Source: Orobanche coerulescens
Lineage: Eukaryota; Streptophyta; Magnoliopsida; Lamiales; Orobanchaceae
Reading direction: 5' to 3'
Length of the DNA stretch: 64,000 nucleotides
Assembly (NCBI GenBank): GCA_033398695.1
Contig: CM065804.1
Coordinates: forward strand, 54,033,501-54,097,500
The notes under the pieces were generated by a model that did not search any database, had not been told where the DNA came from, and saw only the letters and a program-made list of their open reading frames with translations. Below, piece after piece: positions 44,000-56,184 of the stretch (its first letter is position 1; each line of letters opens with the position of its first letter). A program made the position numbers and the translations under genes.

Positions 44000-46419
44000 T
44001 GTAATACCCGGTTGTAATTCAGTAATTATCACTCAGTAATTATCATTCAGTAATTGATACTCAGTAATCTCATTCATCATTGATCATTTGTCACTCATAT
44101 TCATCATGGTATTTATCATTCGAGTAATTGTATCGTGTATCAATCGTCATTCATCACTAATCGATTGGAGTTTCGTGCCGTGTTTATCATCATTGTCATT
44201 TTCGTTGCAAGTCGTGCTTGAGGAGTAGCGCACGCTACATACTCCTTTTAGCGTACGCTAATTGGGTATAAGTAGCGCACGCCATCGCTCGGCTTTAGCG
44301 CACGCTAAGGCTACCTTGGGCTGCGATCCGGAAGGTACCGGGTGCAGTGAGAATATTTGTAGCGCACGCTACGAGTGGTAAGTAGCGCGCTAACGGGTTG
44401 TAGTAGCGCACGCTATATGTGTGGAGTAGCGCGCTAGGGCGGATCGAGGTTGAGTCCGGTGGCTCTTTGGGATCGCACCGGATTAATTCATAGCGCACGC
44501 TATGAGTTTTATTTAGCGTACGCAATCAATATTATAGCGCACGCTAATCGGTTGTTGTAGCGCACGCTATCGAGGTTAGATCAGAGGGCAGACGGTTTTC
44601 TGGACTCCAGTACTGGGCGTCGAATATTTCGCTAGCGCACGCTAACAATGGATATTAGCGCACGCTAGTAGTATGGCCGTAGCGCACGCTACAAATAGGT
44701 ACGTAGCGCGCGCTACCGTGTTCGGACAGTGGGTACTGGACTACCCAAATTACTCGTTAGCGCACGCTATGCACAAGGGCTAGCGCACGCTAACCTGGAC
44801 TGAGTATAAATTGGACAGTTTAGTCAGAGTTCTTCATTTTTCATCTCATTTCATTCCTTCGGTAGTTTTGGGCGATTTCGAGCGATTCGGAGAGGATTCT
44901 TCGAGGTGTAATCATCAATCATCATCTTCAAGCTCATCTTTCGGATTGATCATCATTTCATCATCTTCATCACATCGAATCAAAGGTATTAATCTCTTGG
45001 ATCTAGAATTCCGGATTTTTGGGGTTTTCCTTCCGATTTCTTCGTGTAAGCTTGGATTATCATTGGAATATGTTAGTTATGGATTATCTAACTTGTATAA
45101 ACATATTCCTACGGATTTAATGGTTATTTTCGGAATTATTTCAAGAACCCTTGGGGTTGACTTCGGTTAATTGGGGATTTTTCGATTGATGTTGTTGTAA
45201 TCATGAGTTATGGATTCCTAATGGATTATTGATACCCTTGAAAGTGTTTTGATGGTTTGAAATACTCATCTTGGAATTGGTTTCGATTCATTCGAGCTCG
45301 GATATCGTTGTGTCGACGTTTGAGTCGATTATGATCGTTTTTGATTTGCGTAATGATCGGATTATTGGTAATTGTGTTATTCAAGGTTGTTCGAGCGACC
45401 GATATTTCATTTAGGACGTTGTTCGTGGACGGACATTCATCATCGGTATTGTGTAAGTTAATTCTTACTCGGTTAAAAGGATATTCATTCCTTTTGTCGT
45501 TGTTCATTCATAATCATAACTGATTCATCATTGTATTAATCGTATCAAAACTCGTCATTGTCAATTAATCACCTCAGTCATAAGGAACGACGGTTCCGAT
45601 CATTTCATTGAGCTATCATTCATGTCACTATCATTCAATCTTGGTGAGTCATTATTCATTTTCATTGTCACTTTTGTCATATTGTGGCATTCCGGTCATC
45701 TTGGCGTGCCGGTTGGTATGTGTAGGATTTTCATGTCGGGCACATTATAGTCGTGTGTTGGTTGGTGGCCTCACATTGGACTGTGCACACGAGTCGATTG
45801 CTCGTGAGACTGATTAGGTACAAGACCACGCGTGTTTGATCGTTGGTGGCTTGTGCACGGACACATTTCCATCCCGGACGTAGTGTGGCGCCATTCCTTT
45901 GAGCCATACTGATTAGTCAATTCATATAGCATGTTTGATTGCGTATGTTTCGACAGGATAATTCATAATTTCAGATATATCATGATTGTGTATGTTCAAA
46001 CCCTTGAGGATTGTTGTTCTATGTAACTGACCCCGTTGGGGGATGTTGTTTTTCAGGTCATGGCAAGGCTAAGGCACGGGGAGAGCACGGTGACGACGAG
46101 GAGTCCCAGTGATACTAGTAGGGGGCCCCAGTCTGTTCAATCATTTATTCAGTCATTTGTGTTTCCTTTATTTATTCCGCTGCAGACATTCCGTTTGAAT
46201 GCTCATTTCATTCAGTGTTGTGTATCTTATCGTCACATAAAATACACATGTATTCTATTTTATCCTGGGTGTTGTATAAAACTCCTCATCGGAGTAATTG
46301 ATGTTGTAATGTGGTTCGGTACTACATTTACCTGTGTAATTCATTCATTCTCATTCGCCTGGTGGGTCCCAGTCGGGGGTCTACGGCACTGTAATATCCG
46401 CCTAGTTTGGGGTGTTACA
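44000..46419 (+). repeat. Array LTR 2 (middle, shared)
   Basis: 2,420 bp. It would be the 3' LTR of the first copy and the 5' LTR of the second. Scrambled CAG/CTG sites cluster at about 44100-44470; from 44480 on it looks clean and keeps the full acceptor. U3 array 44226-44792. Confidence 0.93.
44986..46056 (+). other. Putative intron inside array LTR 2
   Basis: Donor AAAG|GTATTA at 44986, 175 nt after the TATA; branch-like GTAACTGAC near 46023, CCCC-GTT-GGGG hairpin, then TTGTTTTTCAG|G ending at 46056. Length 1,071 nt. LTR 1 and 3 have the same donor (37415 and 52583) but altered acceptors. Confidence 0.57.
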
Positions 46420-46423
46420 GAGT

Positions 46424-46435
46424 TGGTATCGGAGC
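46424..46435 (+). other. Primer-binding site, second internal region
   Basis: TGGTATCGGAGC after LTR 2. Confidence 0.88.
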
Positions 46436-46911
46436 GTGGTTTTGAATACTACCCTCCAAGTCATGTCTCATTTAAAATCATCGTCATCGGACTAGTATCA
46501 TTGGACTTTCGCATCACGTGTGACCTGTGCAAATGCCGAGCCAATCAGACCAAGAACTGTAAGATTTCTAATGCCATGGTATAATTTATGGCATTAATCA
46601 TTCATTCATAATTCATCAGTTAACAATCCTCATTCATCAATTTCAATTGTGATCAAGTCGATAATGTTAACTCATTAATCACTCAATTCATTTCATTACT
46701 CAGTTGTTGATCTTGAAGATCATATCATCAATCTTGTTAAATTGTTCAAGATAATCATTTGAGAATTTTATCGATAATCATGTCACGTCAATTAATCATT
46801 CATGTAATCGCTGTATGTGAGCGCGTATGCTCATTTTCATCATTTCATAATGTAATCATAATGTGATACTCATGCGAGATATATAATCATCATATGACTT
46901 CCCACTTCAGT

Positions 46912-49900
46912 ATGGAGAGGGCTGGCAGAGGACGTGGAGGACGAGGCCGTGGAGCGGGCGAATCCGAGAACTCGTGCGAATACCCGTGCAAATGCCAGAA
47001 TAATGCTAACTCATCGAGCGACGCCGCCACTCACTCACACAGGACGCGATCATTCATCGTCAGGAGTCGTACCCGGGACACGGCTCAGTCAGAGGGTGTT
47101 CGGGTCGACCCACTCGCATTTATGCAGGGCATGATGGCCCAAATGACCCAGATGGCTCAGTTGATGGAGACGATGCATAACTCCGTCAATCAAAATCAGC
47201 AGGCTCCTCCGCCGCCGCCTCAGAGGCAAGAGAGGGGTGTAAGCAATATCATTAGCGATATCTCTCGCCAGCGACCACCTACCTTTGAAGGCTCATCTGA
47301 GCCGGCTGATATTGTTCATTGGCTTGAGCATTTTGAGAAGTTATTTGCTATGGTGGATTGCCCCGAAGGGCATAAAGTTTCCGTTGCGGCTTACTATCTC
47401 GGTAAGAGCGCTCATTCATGGTGGTTATCGTTGAAGCCCACAGACGGAACATGTACTTGGGATCAGTTCAAGACTCTCATGATGGAGAGGTACTATCCGG
47501 CCCCACTCAGGGAGGCCAAGTTGTCGGAATTACTCACTCCCGACCTTTCGGCGGATGATGACTTTCTCGCCATCGCCGAAAAATTTCAGGAACTTCTTCC
47601 GTTCGCCTCATCTATCATTCACTCAGGAGCGGACAAGATCAAGTATTTCAGCAAGAGGCTGAAACCCCGTATGAGACTTCGCCATTTAATCATAATCGTG
47701 CCACTGCCGAGTTCATTGAGAAAGCTCTTACCTACGAGCTTATCGCTATGGAAATTGCTAAGCGGCAACCTTCGTCTGCTAGCAAGAAGTCCAAGAATCG
47801 TAATCGGTCGACGGAGTCGTGCCACTTTCAAGAAACCACGCGCGGGCTCCACTTTTTCGAGCGACCTCCCACGACGTCTAAACCCGCGGAATCTCGGCCG
47901 CGAGCGGCCATTTCGCCATCACCTGTTTCAACTGTGAGGAACAGGTCATTTCAGCACCAAATGTCCGGCGATGCATCACGTGCCACAATCAGGATTGCCG
48001 GGCACAGGGCCCGCTTTTGCCGTAGGGACTCTAAACCCACTCGGCGTCATCTCAAGCCCTGTGTCATTCAGGTGCGAATCGAGCCACTCGGTCGGCTGCT
48101 CAAGACGACAGGAGCTAAAGGCGGAGCAGAGCTATCGACGGAGCGTCCGGTTCGGGGCCGGCAAGCCCCGAATTTATGAGATGAAGAAGACCGATGATCC
48201 CGAGGCCCGGATGATCTCAGGTACACTCGATATTCTATCTCAACCTGTGTGTACCCTTTTTGATACTGGTGCATCGCATTCATTCATTTCCGAGTCATGT
48301 TTGAGTAGACTACGTCTGGGTAGTGCTACTAGTTGTGAGCCTTATGTCATTGGCCTACCTGATAGTAGACGAATTGTCGGAAGTCGTGAGATTCAGAATT
48401 GTCCGATTCAGCTTCATGGTCGTGTATGGCCAGCGGACCTAATCGTAGTAGATTTGCCGAGGGACGACGTCATCTTGGGTATTGATTGGATGGATCGTCA
48501 TGATGCCATCATTAGTGTCCGAAAGCGTTTGGTCACTATCATTTCAGACGATGGAGTCGAATGTGTGTTTCAGGGAGGTAATCCCGGCTGTTCTGGTAAA
48601 GTCGTTAATTTGATGAAAGGAGTAAGATTACTCAATCAGGGATGTGTCGGTTATTGGTGCTATATGACCAAAACCGAGAAATCATCAGTAATGTTAACGG
48701 ATATTCCGGTGGTGAGGGAATATGCCGATATTTTTCCGCATTTAGTTACTGTTTGCCTCCACAGAGGGATGTGGAATTCACGATTGAGTTGGAGCCTGCA
48801 CGCCCCCGATATCGAAGGCACCGTGCGGATGGCCCCGACCGAAATGCAGGAATTAAAGAACCAACTTGAGGAATTGTTCGAGAAGGGTTATATTCGACCG
48901 AGTGCGTCCCGTGGGGAGCACCCGTGTTATGTGTCAAGGAGAAGGTTGGTGCGTTCCGCTTGTGTATTGATTAATGAATTGAACCGGTGACGATCAAGAA
49001 TAAGTATCCTTTACCCGTATCGATGACCTCTTAGATCAACTTCAGGAGCTTCGATTTTCCAAGATCGACTTAAGATCTGGATATCATCAGTTGCGGATTC
49101 GAGAGTCGGATATCGCGAGGACGGCGTTTCGAACACGCTATGGTCATTATGAGTTCGTGGTTATGCCGTTCGGATTGACTAATGCACCTGCGGTATTCAT
49201 GGAATTAATGAATCGGGTCTTCATCGACTTTTTGGATCGGTTTGTTGTTGTCTTCATCGATGACATTTTGATTTATTCCCGTGACCGGGAGGAACACGAG
49301 TCTCACCTTCATCTAGTTCTCGACGTGTTGAGGCGAGAACAACTTTATGGGAAGTTTTCCAAATGTGAGTTCTGGATGTCCGAAGTGACTTTTCTCGGAC
49401 ATGTAATTTCATCAGACGGAGTTCGTGTCGATCCTCAGAAGACGGAGGCTATTCGAGATTGGCTACCTCCGAAGAACGTTAAGGAAATCCGAAGCTTCCT
49501 CGGATTAGCGGGTTATTATCGGCGATTCGTAGAGGGATTTTCTCGAATCGCTCAACCCTTAACGAACCTTTTGCGGAAGGATAAGAAATACACGTGGTCC
49601 GATGCGTGTCAACGGAGTTTTGAGGAACTCAAGAGCCGGTTAATGTCAGCACCTGTACTTTCCTTGCCGCAGGGGACGGAAGGATTTGTGGTCTATAGTG
49701 ATGCGTCCGGACAGGGTCTCGGATGTGTTCTCATGCAGAACGGGAAGGTTATTGCCTATGCTTCACGGCAATTGAGACCTTACGAGATTAATTATCCGAC
49801 CCACGACCTGGAGCTAGCAGCCGTGGTGTTCGCTTTGAAAATTTGGCGTCATTATCTTTATGGCGTTACATCGAGATATTCACCGATCATAAGAGCTTAA

Positions 49901-51574
49901 AGTATATATTTACTCGAAGGAGTTAAATATGCGCCGAGACAGTGGTTGGAATTAATCAAAGATTATGATATCGAGATCCTTTACCACCCGGGCAAGGCGA
50001 ATGTTGTCGCCGACGCCTTGAGTCGTAAGTCCGTTCGGAGCAGATGCTTGCCCGTTTAACAGATTCAAGGAGCTCAGAGAATTCCTTAGACCGAGATCGA
50101 GGTCCGGCTTCAGCGAGTTCGAAGCGGCTTTGTATGTTAGAGATTTCATCGTCACTCGAGGAGGAAATCCGAGAGAATCGTGGTTCGGACCCATCATTGT
50201 TGCGCATCCGAGGATGTGGCTCGGGAAAGCCCTGATTTGTGGTCCACGAGGATGGACTTTTGCGTTTTAAGAATCGGTTGTGCGTCGCGAATGACGAGCT
50301 GAAAAACTCGATTTTGAAAGAAGCTCATGCTACCCCTTATTCTGTGCATCCGGGGTCTAGTAAGATGTACAAGGACTTGAAACAAAATTATTGGTGGAGT
50401 AATATGAAGCGAGAAGTCGCAGAATTTGTTTCGAGATGCTTAACCTGTCAACAAGTTAAGATTGAACATCAGCGACCGGCGGGTATGCTGAAACCTCTTC
50501 CTATTCCCGAGTGGAAGTGGGAATACATTTCTATGGATTTCATCACGAGTTTGCCGATGAGTCGTCGTGGCATGAACACGATCTGGGTGATCGTGGACCG
50601 CTTAACCAAATCAGCTCATTTCCTTGAGATCAAGGATACGTGGGGTCCCGAGAGACTTGCCCAGTTGTTCATTAAAGAGATAGTCAGACTGCACGGTACT
50701 CCTAAAAGTGTCGTTTCCGATCGTGACGGACGGTTTGTGTCGCATTTTTGGAAATCAGTTCATCGTGCTATGGGAACTCAGCTTAACCTCGCATCGCTTT
50801 TCATCCTCGGTCGACGGACAATCGAGAGGACCATTCAGACATTAGAGGACATGTTGAGGGCATGCGTCCTCGATTGGAAAGACGATTGGGAAGCCCAACT
50901 ACCATTGATCGAGTTCACGTATAATAATAGTTGGCATGCTTCGATCAAGATGGCACCTTACGAGGCCTTGTATGGTCGTCGTTGTCGATCTCCGTTGTGT
51001 TGGGACGACTTATCAGAATCAATCGGCACCGAGCCCGATATGCTTATAGCCGCCCGTGAGAAGGTAGCTTTGATCAGAAGTCGTTTGTTGACCGCTCAGA
51101 GTCGACAGAAATCATATGCGGATAACCGTCGTCGACCATTAGAGTTCGAGGCTGGTGACCATGTGTTGGTCAAGGTATCCCCGAGTCGTGGTATCTTCCG
51201 TTTTGGGAAAGAGGAGAAAGTTGAGTCCGAGATTCATTGGACCATTTGAGATTTTGGATCGAGTAGGCGAGTTAGCTTATCGATTGGCTTTACCTCCGGC
51301 GTTGAGCCGAATTCATAATGTGTTTCATGTCTCTCAGTTGCGGAAGTATGTTGCCGACCCGAGTCACATACTTCAGTTCGACGAAATCGAGATCGCCGAC
51401 GATCATTCATATGAGGAGCGTCCTATACGAGTTTTAGAGCGGCGAATCAAACAGTTGAGGAATAAGACGATTCCTTTGGTTAAAATTCAGTGGTCTAGAC
51501 ACGGAGTCGAAGAGGCTACTTGGGAAACCGAGGATAGTATGCGAGAGAGTTATCCCGAGTTGTTTGACCCTTAG
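46912..51574 (+). pseudogene. Family A gag-pol, second tandem copy (A3)
   Basis: The best-preserved family A copy. Start at 46912 (MERAGRGRGGRGRG) chosen by match with A1; an in-frame ATG at 46894 also exists. Gag (47270-47680) with an alternating basic/Gln/Pro N terminus; knuckles near 47930-48030 are garbled; protease LFDTGASHSFIS at about 48255-48290; then a long open run to about 48740. RT block with [21 protein letters not shown] at about 49255-49280; RNase H ([11 protein letters not shown], about 49690); integrase zinc region 50300-50470; core with IVDRLTKSAHF, VSDRDGRF and a damaged Glu region near 50800-50830; GPY/F-like and chromodomain-like tail to 51574. Frame breaks near 46963, 47680-48110, 48740-49060, 49880-50240, 50800 and 51210 fall largely in the same CAG/CTG-altered patches. 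Confidence 0.92.
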
Positions 51575-51608
51575 TTTCGGGGACGAAACTCTTTTAAGGG
51601 GGGGTGTA

Positions 51609-54007
51609 TGTAATACCCGGTTGTAATTCAGTAATTATCACTCAGTAATTATCATTCAGTAATTGATACTCAGTAATCTCATTCATCATTGATCATTTGT
51701 CACTCATATTCAGTCATGGTATTTATCATTCAGAGTAATTGTATCGTGTATCAATCGTCATTCATCACTAATCGATTGGAGTTTCGTGCCGTGTTTATCA
51801 TCATTGTCATTTTCGTTGCAAGTCGTGCTTGAGGAGTAGCGCACGCTACATACTCCTTTTAGCGTACGCTAATTGGGTATAAGTAGCGCACGCCATCGCC
51901 TTTTAGCGCACGCTAAGGTTACCTTGGCCGCAGGAAGGTACCGACCGCAGTGAGAATATTTGTAGCGCACGCTACGAGTGGTAAGTAGCGCGCTAACGGG
52001 TTGTAGTAGCGCACGCTATATGTGTGGAGTAGCGCGCTAGGGACGGATCGTGTTGAGTCCGGTGGCTACCGGATCGCACGATTAATTCATAGCGCACGCT
52101 ATGAGTTATATTTAGCGTACGCAATCAATATTATAGCGCACGCTAATCGGTTGTTGTAGCGCACGCTATCGAGGTTAGATCAGAGGGCAGACGGTTTTCT
52201 GGACTCCAGTACTGGGCGTCGAATATTTCGCTAGCGCATGCTAACAATGGATATTAGCGCACGCTAGTAGTATGGCCGTAGCGCACGCTACAAATAGGTA
52301 CGTAGCGCGCTACCGTGTTCGGACAGTGGGTACTGGACTACCCAAATTACTCGTTAGCGCACGCTATGCACAAGGGCTAGCGCACGCTAACCTGGACTGA
52401 GTATAAATTGGACAGTTTAGTCAGAGTTCGTCATTTTTCATCTCATTTCATTCCTTCGGTAGTTTTGGGCGATTTCGAGCGATTCGGAGAGGATTCTTCG
52501 AGGTGTAATCATCAATCATCATCTTCAAGCTCATCTTTCGGATTGATCATCATTTCATCATCTTCATCACATCGAATCAAAGGTATTAATCTCTTGGATC
52601 TAGAATTCCGGATTTTTGGGGTTTTCCTTCCGATTTCTTCGTGTAAGCTTGGATTATCATTGGAATATGTTAGTTATGGATTATCTAACTTGTATAAACA
52701 TATTCCTACGGATTTAATGGTTATTTTCGGAATTATTTCAAGAACCCTTGGGGTTGACTTCGGTTAATTGGGGATTTTCCGATTGATGTTGTTGTAATCA
52801 TGAGTTATGGATTCCTAATGGATTATTGATACCCTTGAAAGTGTTTTGATGGTTTGAAATACTCATCTTCGAATTGGTTTCGATTCATTCGAGCTCGGAT
52901 ATCGTTGTGTCGACATTTGAGTCGATTATGATCGTTTTTGATTTGCGTAATGATCGGATTATTGGTAATTGTGTTATTCAAGGTTGTTCAAGCGACCGAT
53001 ATTTCATTTAGGACGTTGTTCGTGGACGGACATTCATCATCGGTATTGTGTAAGTTAATTCTTACTCGGTTAAAAGGATATTCATTCCTTTTGTCTTTGT
53101 TCATTCATAATCATAACTCATTCATCATTGTATTAATCGTATCAAAACTCGTCATTGTCAATTAATCACCTCAGTCATAAGGAACGACGGTTCCGATCAT
53201 TTCATTGAGCTATCATTTATGTCACTATCATTCAATCTTGGTGAGTCATTATTCATTTTCATTGTCACTTTTGTCATATTGTGGCATTCCGGGTCATACT
53301 GGCGTGCCGGTTGGTATGTGTAGGATTTTCATGTCGGGCACATTATAGTCGTGTGTTGGTTGGTGGCCTCACATTGGACTGTGCACACGAGTCGATTGCT
53401 CGTGAGACTAATTAGGTACAAGACCACGCGTGTTTGATCGTTGGTGGCTTGTGCACGGACACATTTCCATCCCGGACGTAGTGTGGCGCCATTCCTTTGA
53501 GCCGTCGATTAGTCGATTCATATAGCATGTTTGATTGCGTATGTTTCGACAGATAATTCATAATTTCGGATATATCATGATTGTGTATGTTCAACCCTTG
53601 AGGATTGTTGTTCTCAGTATCGACCCGTTGGGGATGTTGTTTTTCGTGTCATGGCAAGGCTAAGGCACGGGGAGAGCACGGTGACGGCGAGAGTCCTGTG
53701 ATACTAGTAGGGGCCCCTCACTGCTCGATCATTTATTCGATCATTTGTGTTTCCTTTATTTATTCCGCTGCAGACATTCCGTTTGAATGCTCATTTCATT
53801 CAGTGTTGTGTATCTTATCGTCACATAAAATACACATGTATTCTATTTTATCCTGGGTGTTGTATAAAACTCCTCATCGGAGTAATTGATGTTGTAATGT
53901 GGTTCGGTACTACATTTACCTGTGTAATTCATTCATTCTCATTCGCCTGGTGGGTCCCAGTCGGGGGTCTACGGCACTGTAATATCCGCCTAGTTTGGGG
54001 TGTTACA
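51609..54007 (+). repeat. Array LTR 3
   Basis: 2,399 bp, ends TGTTACA at 54007 before the TSD. Altered patches at about 51770-52080 and 53280-53720. U3 array 51837-52389, TATA 52402-52408, donor at 52583. Confidence 0.93.
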
Positions 54008-54012
54008 GCCTC
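54008..54012. repeat. Right target-site duplication of A tandem array
   Basis: GCCTC, identical to 36395-36399. Confidence 0.92.
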
Positions 54013-54607
54013 TGAGGGTTCTATTGCCTTTGGTGCGGTTCCACGGTTAATCACGTATGTATTGAATGTGATGCCATGAGATTTAGTTATTCGAGAATAC
54101 TAGTCTTGTTTTCATGAGATGATGATTATATTTACTTTATTATCGAGAAGTATTGTGTTTCATATTAGATATACTTATACTAGCTATTTGATGACTAACC
54201 CTTTTATGGGGGAAATACCTTTCATGTATTTCAGGATCTAGGAAAGCGGATATGCACGTACCGGGTCGGCATGAAGATGATGGGCAAGTGTGATGATGTG
54301 CCTTGTCAATGATTATGTTTTGTATTTCCTCCATTCAATGATGTTGTACTTAAATGGTTTTTGAGTACTCGAGTACTGTTTTTGGTTTCCTTGATGTTTT
54401 TATCTGTGTTGCCATGAGATTGATTCTTTTTGCATTATATTCGGTTTTCTTGGATATTGTTTTCAATAACAATTTTATTATCTTCCATTTGATTGTGACT
54501 GGACCTTATCGGTCAAAGTTCATAGTTCCGCATGTGAATAGCCTTGTGGGTCCTACGGCGGGGCTCACGGCGCTATAATATATCCTGAATAAATTAGGGG
54601 TGTTACA
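54013..54607 (+). repeat. B1 5' LTR, second part
   Basis: Continues directly from 36399 in the same LTR (the unit with gagggttc and cctttggtg blocks occurs on both sides). Ends GGGGTGTTACA before the PBS. Confidence 0.85.
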
Positions 54608-54612
54608 GAATA

Positions 54613-54624
54613 TGGTATCAGAGC
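54613..54624 (+). other. Primer-binding site of B1
   Basis: TGGTATCAGAGC, exact initiator-Met type. Confidence 0.9.
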
Positions 54625-54851
54625 TTAGGTTTATGGATACCTAGGCTGTCGGTCTTTTAGGTCGATTGAGTCATCATTTGTCTACAGTATCACCACTTTA
54701 CCATCATCACAGTAAGACCGGTACTAGTAAGTCCTTTTACTCTTATTGTATTCTTCCTAATCGCTTTGCTTCTGATTTGGTATTTTGGGAATCGGTCACT
54801 TCAATGACGTGCAATTTGAATTGTACTTACGTACTTTGTGTATCATTCAGA

Positions 54852-55367
54852 ATGTCTGCTCACAAGGGGCAAAGGCGAGGCCATGGTCGTAGATGCAGAC
54901 GAGGACGTGGCGCGGCCATTTCCCTTAGTTCTCTGGTGGGGTCGACTACCCCTAGTTTATCTAACTCAGTGCATCCTGATACCGAGGGTCAACACGATCA
55001 GTCGACCGGTCAAGGGAATAATGCGGATATTGGAGTTATGAATGTCCTTCAACAATTGGCTAATCAGATGACTATCTTGGCCAAAGTTGTTCAGCTAAAT
55101 AATCCTAACCCAACGTCGGATGCATTGCTTGAGAATGTGGCCCATATGCATCCTCCGCAGTTCCGCGGTGCTACCGACCCAATGGGTTGGGAGAATTGGA
55201 TAGCGGAATTGGAGAAGGTCTTTGAAGTAGTTGATTGTCCAGAAGTGAGGAAGGTACCGATTGCTCAGTACTTCCTTACCAAGGAAGCCGCGACTTGGTG
55301 GAAAGTTATCAAGCCACAGGATCATGCTGCTTCTGGGAAGAATTTAAAGAGTTACTGGAGATTAAAT
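54852..55367 (+). pseudogene. B1 gag, truncated by insertion of B2
   Basis: Starts MSAHKGQRRGHGRRCRRGRG, a basic Arg/Gly N terminus typical of Tekay-group gag. From about residue 95 the gag domain follows: MHPPQFRGATDPMGWENWI, then FEVVDCPEVRKVPIAQYFLT, then EAATWWKVIKPQDHAAS. After about 172 residues (LKSYWRL) the B2 LTR begins and supplies the rest of the open frame by chance. The ATG is 228 bp after the PBS. The rest of B1 should lie beyond B2, outside the window. Up to the insertion the frame is open except a possible small change near residue 160. Confidence 0.87.
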
Positions 55368-55549
55368 TGTTATACCCATACTTTTTGTAAATGTTCCGTT
55401 TTGGTGCTCTTGTATTTTGACACTCGTTGCAAGTGTTTAGTGAGTTGTTGTTGATCTTGGAGTTCATATTATTTGGAATTTACTTCTTCTTGTTCGGATC
55501 GTTGCTACATTGAATTTTTGATGCGATTCTATCACATGTGCATGAGGTG

Positions 55550-56001
55550 TAGCGCACGCTACGTTCCCTTCATAGCGCATGCTATTTAAGTACTAATAGC
55601 GCATGCTATCCGTCAACATTAGCGCATGCTATCTGTCAACATTAGCGCATGCTACTAGTGTATTTGAGATAGACAATCCAGAAACGTACTGGACTGGAAT
55701 TGAGATTCGTAGCGCACGCTATGTGTTGAAGATGGCACACGCTAGCTGTATTAGTTGCGCACTCTAAACAACGCAGTAGCACGCGCTAAGGTTTGAGCAT
55801 GGCAGAGGACATTAGGTTCTGGACTTCAATTTCTGGGCACCAACTATCAGGTAGCGCACGCCAACTCTGGGATAGCGCACGCTAAGGAGAGGCGTTAGCG
55901 CATGCTAGAGTATTCGTACACGTTAACAATTCAGATAGAGGCCACTGGATTACCCGGTGAACACATTAGCGTGCGCTATTCTCAGAGATTAGCGCATGCT
56001 A
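55550..56001 (+). repeat. U3 palindrome array, B2 5' LTR
   Basis: About 16 units. Many read TAGCGCATGCTA, i.e. the second CG of the motif has become TG, as expected from deamination of methylated CG. Ends 11 bp before the TATA. Confidence 0.88.
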
Positions 56002-56012
56002 ATTCCCATTTT

Positions 56013-56021
56013 ATATAAATA
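56013..56021 (+). promoter_or_regulatory. TATA box in B2 5' LTR
   Basis: TATATAAAT followed by AGGAC; the 3' LTR has the same box at 63557. Confidence 0.68.
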
Positions 56022-56184
56022 GGACTCTTCAGCCCCAATTAATTATTTTTCCATTTCTTCTCCTTCCTTGGGCGATTTTGGGTGATTTGTGAATATCTCC
56101 ACGAGATATCATCATCCATCAACATCCCCAAGCTTCTAGTTAGGATTATCCAACGTCTAATCTTCTCCACCGCTCCAAATTAAG

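Larger units (their letters stand above)
36400..54007 (+). mobile_element. Family A tandem array: LTR-internal-LTR-internal-LTR
   Basis: Three LTRs (36400-38829, 44000-46419, 51609-54007) and two internal regions (38830-43999, 46420-51608), all plus strand, with PBS after LTR 1 and 2 and PPT before LTR 2 and 3. One perfect TSD (GCCTC) flanks the whole block, and the interrupted B1 LTR continues on both sides. This implies one insertion that became a tandem, most simply by unequal recombination between LTRs. Confidence 0.93.
35856..54234 (+). other. Putative B1 LTR intron, split by the A array
   Basis: Donor AAG|GTAAAT at 35856; branch-like GACTAACC near 54192, then CCC-TTTTAT-GGGG hairpin, then CATGTATTTCAG|G ending at 54234. 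Without the inserted array (36400-54007) and one TSD copy the intron would be about 766 nt. Confidence 0.5.

Noticed and set aside
39324..51608. Repeat-induced point mutation or cytosine-deaminase editing of the tandem copies
   Set aside because: Such processes give C-to-T/G-to-A; the observed changes are insertions, deletions and base swaps at CAG/CTG in both strands' contexts.
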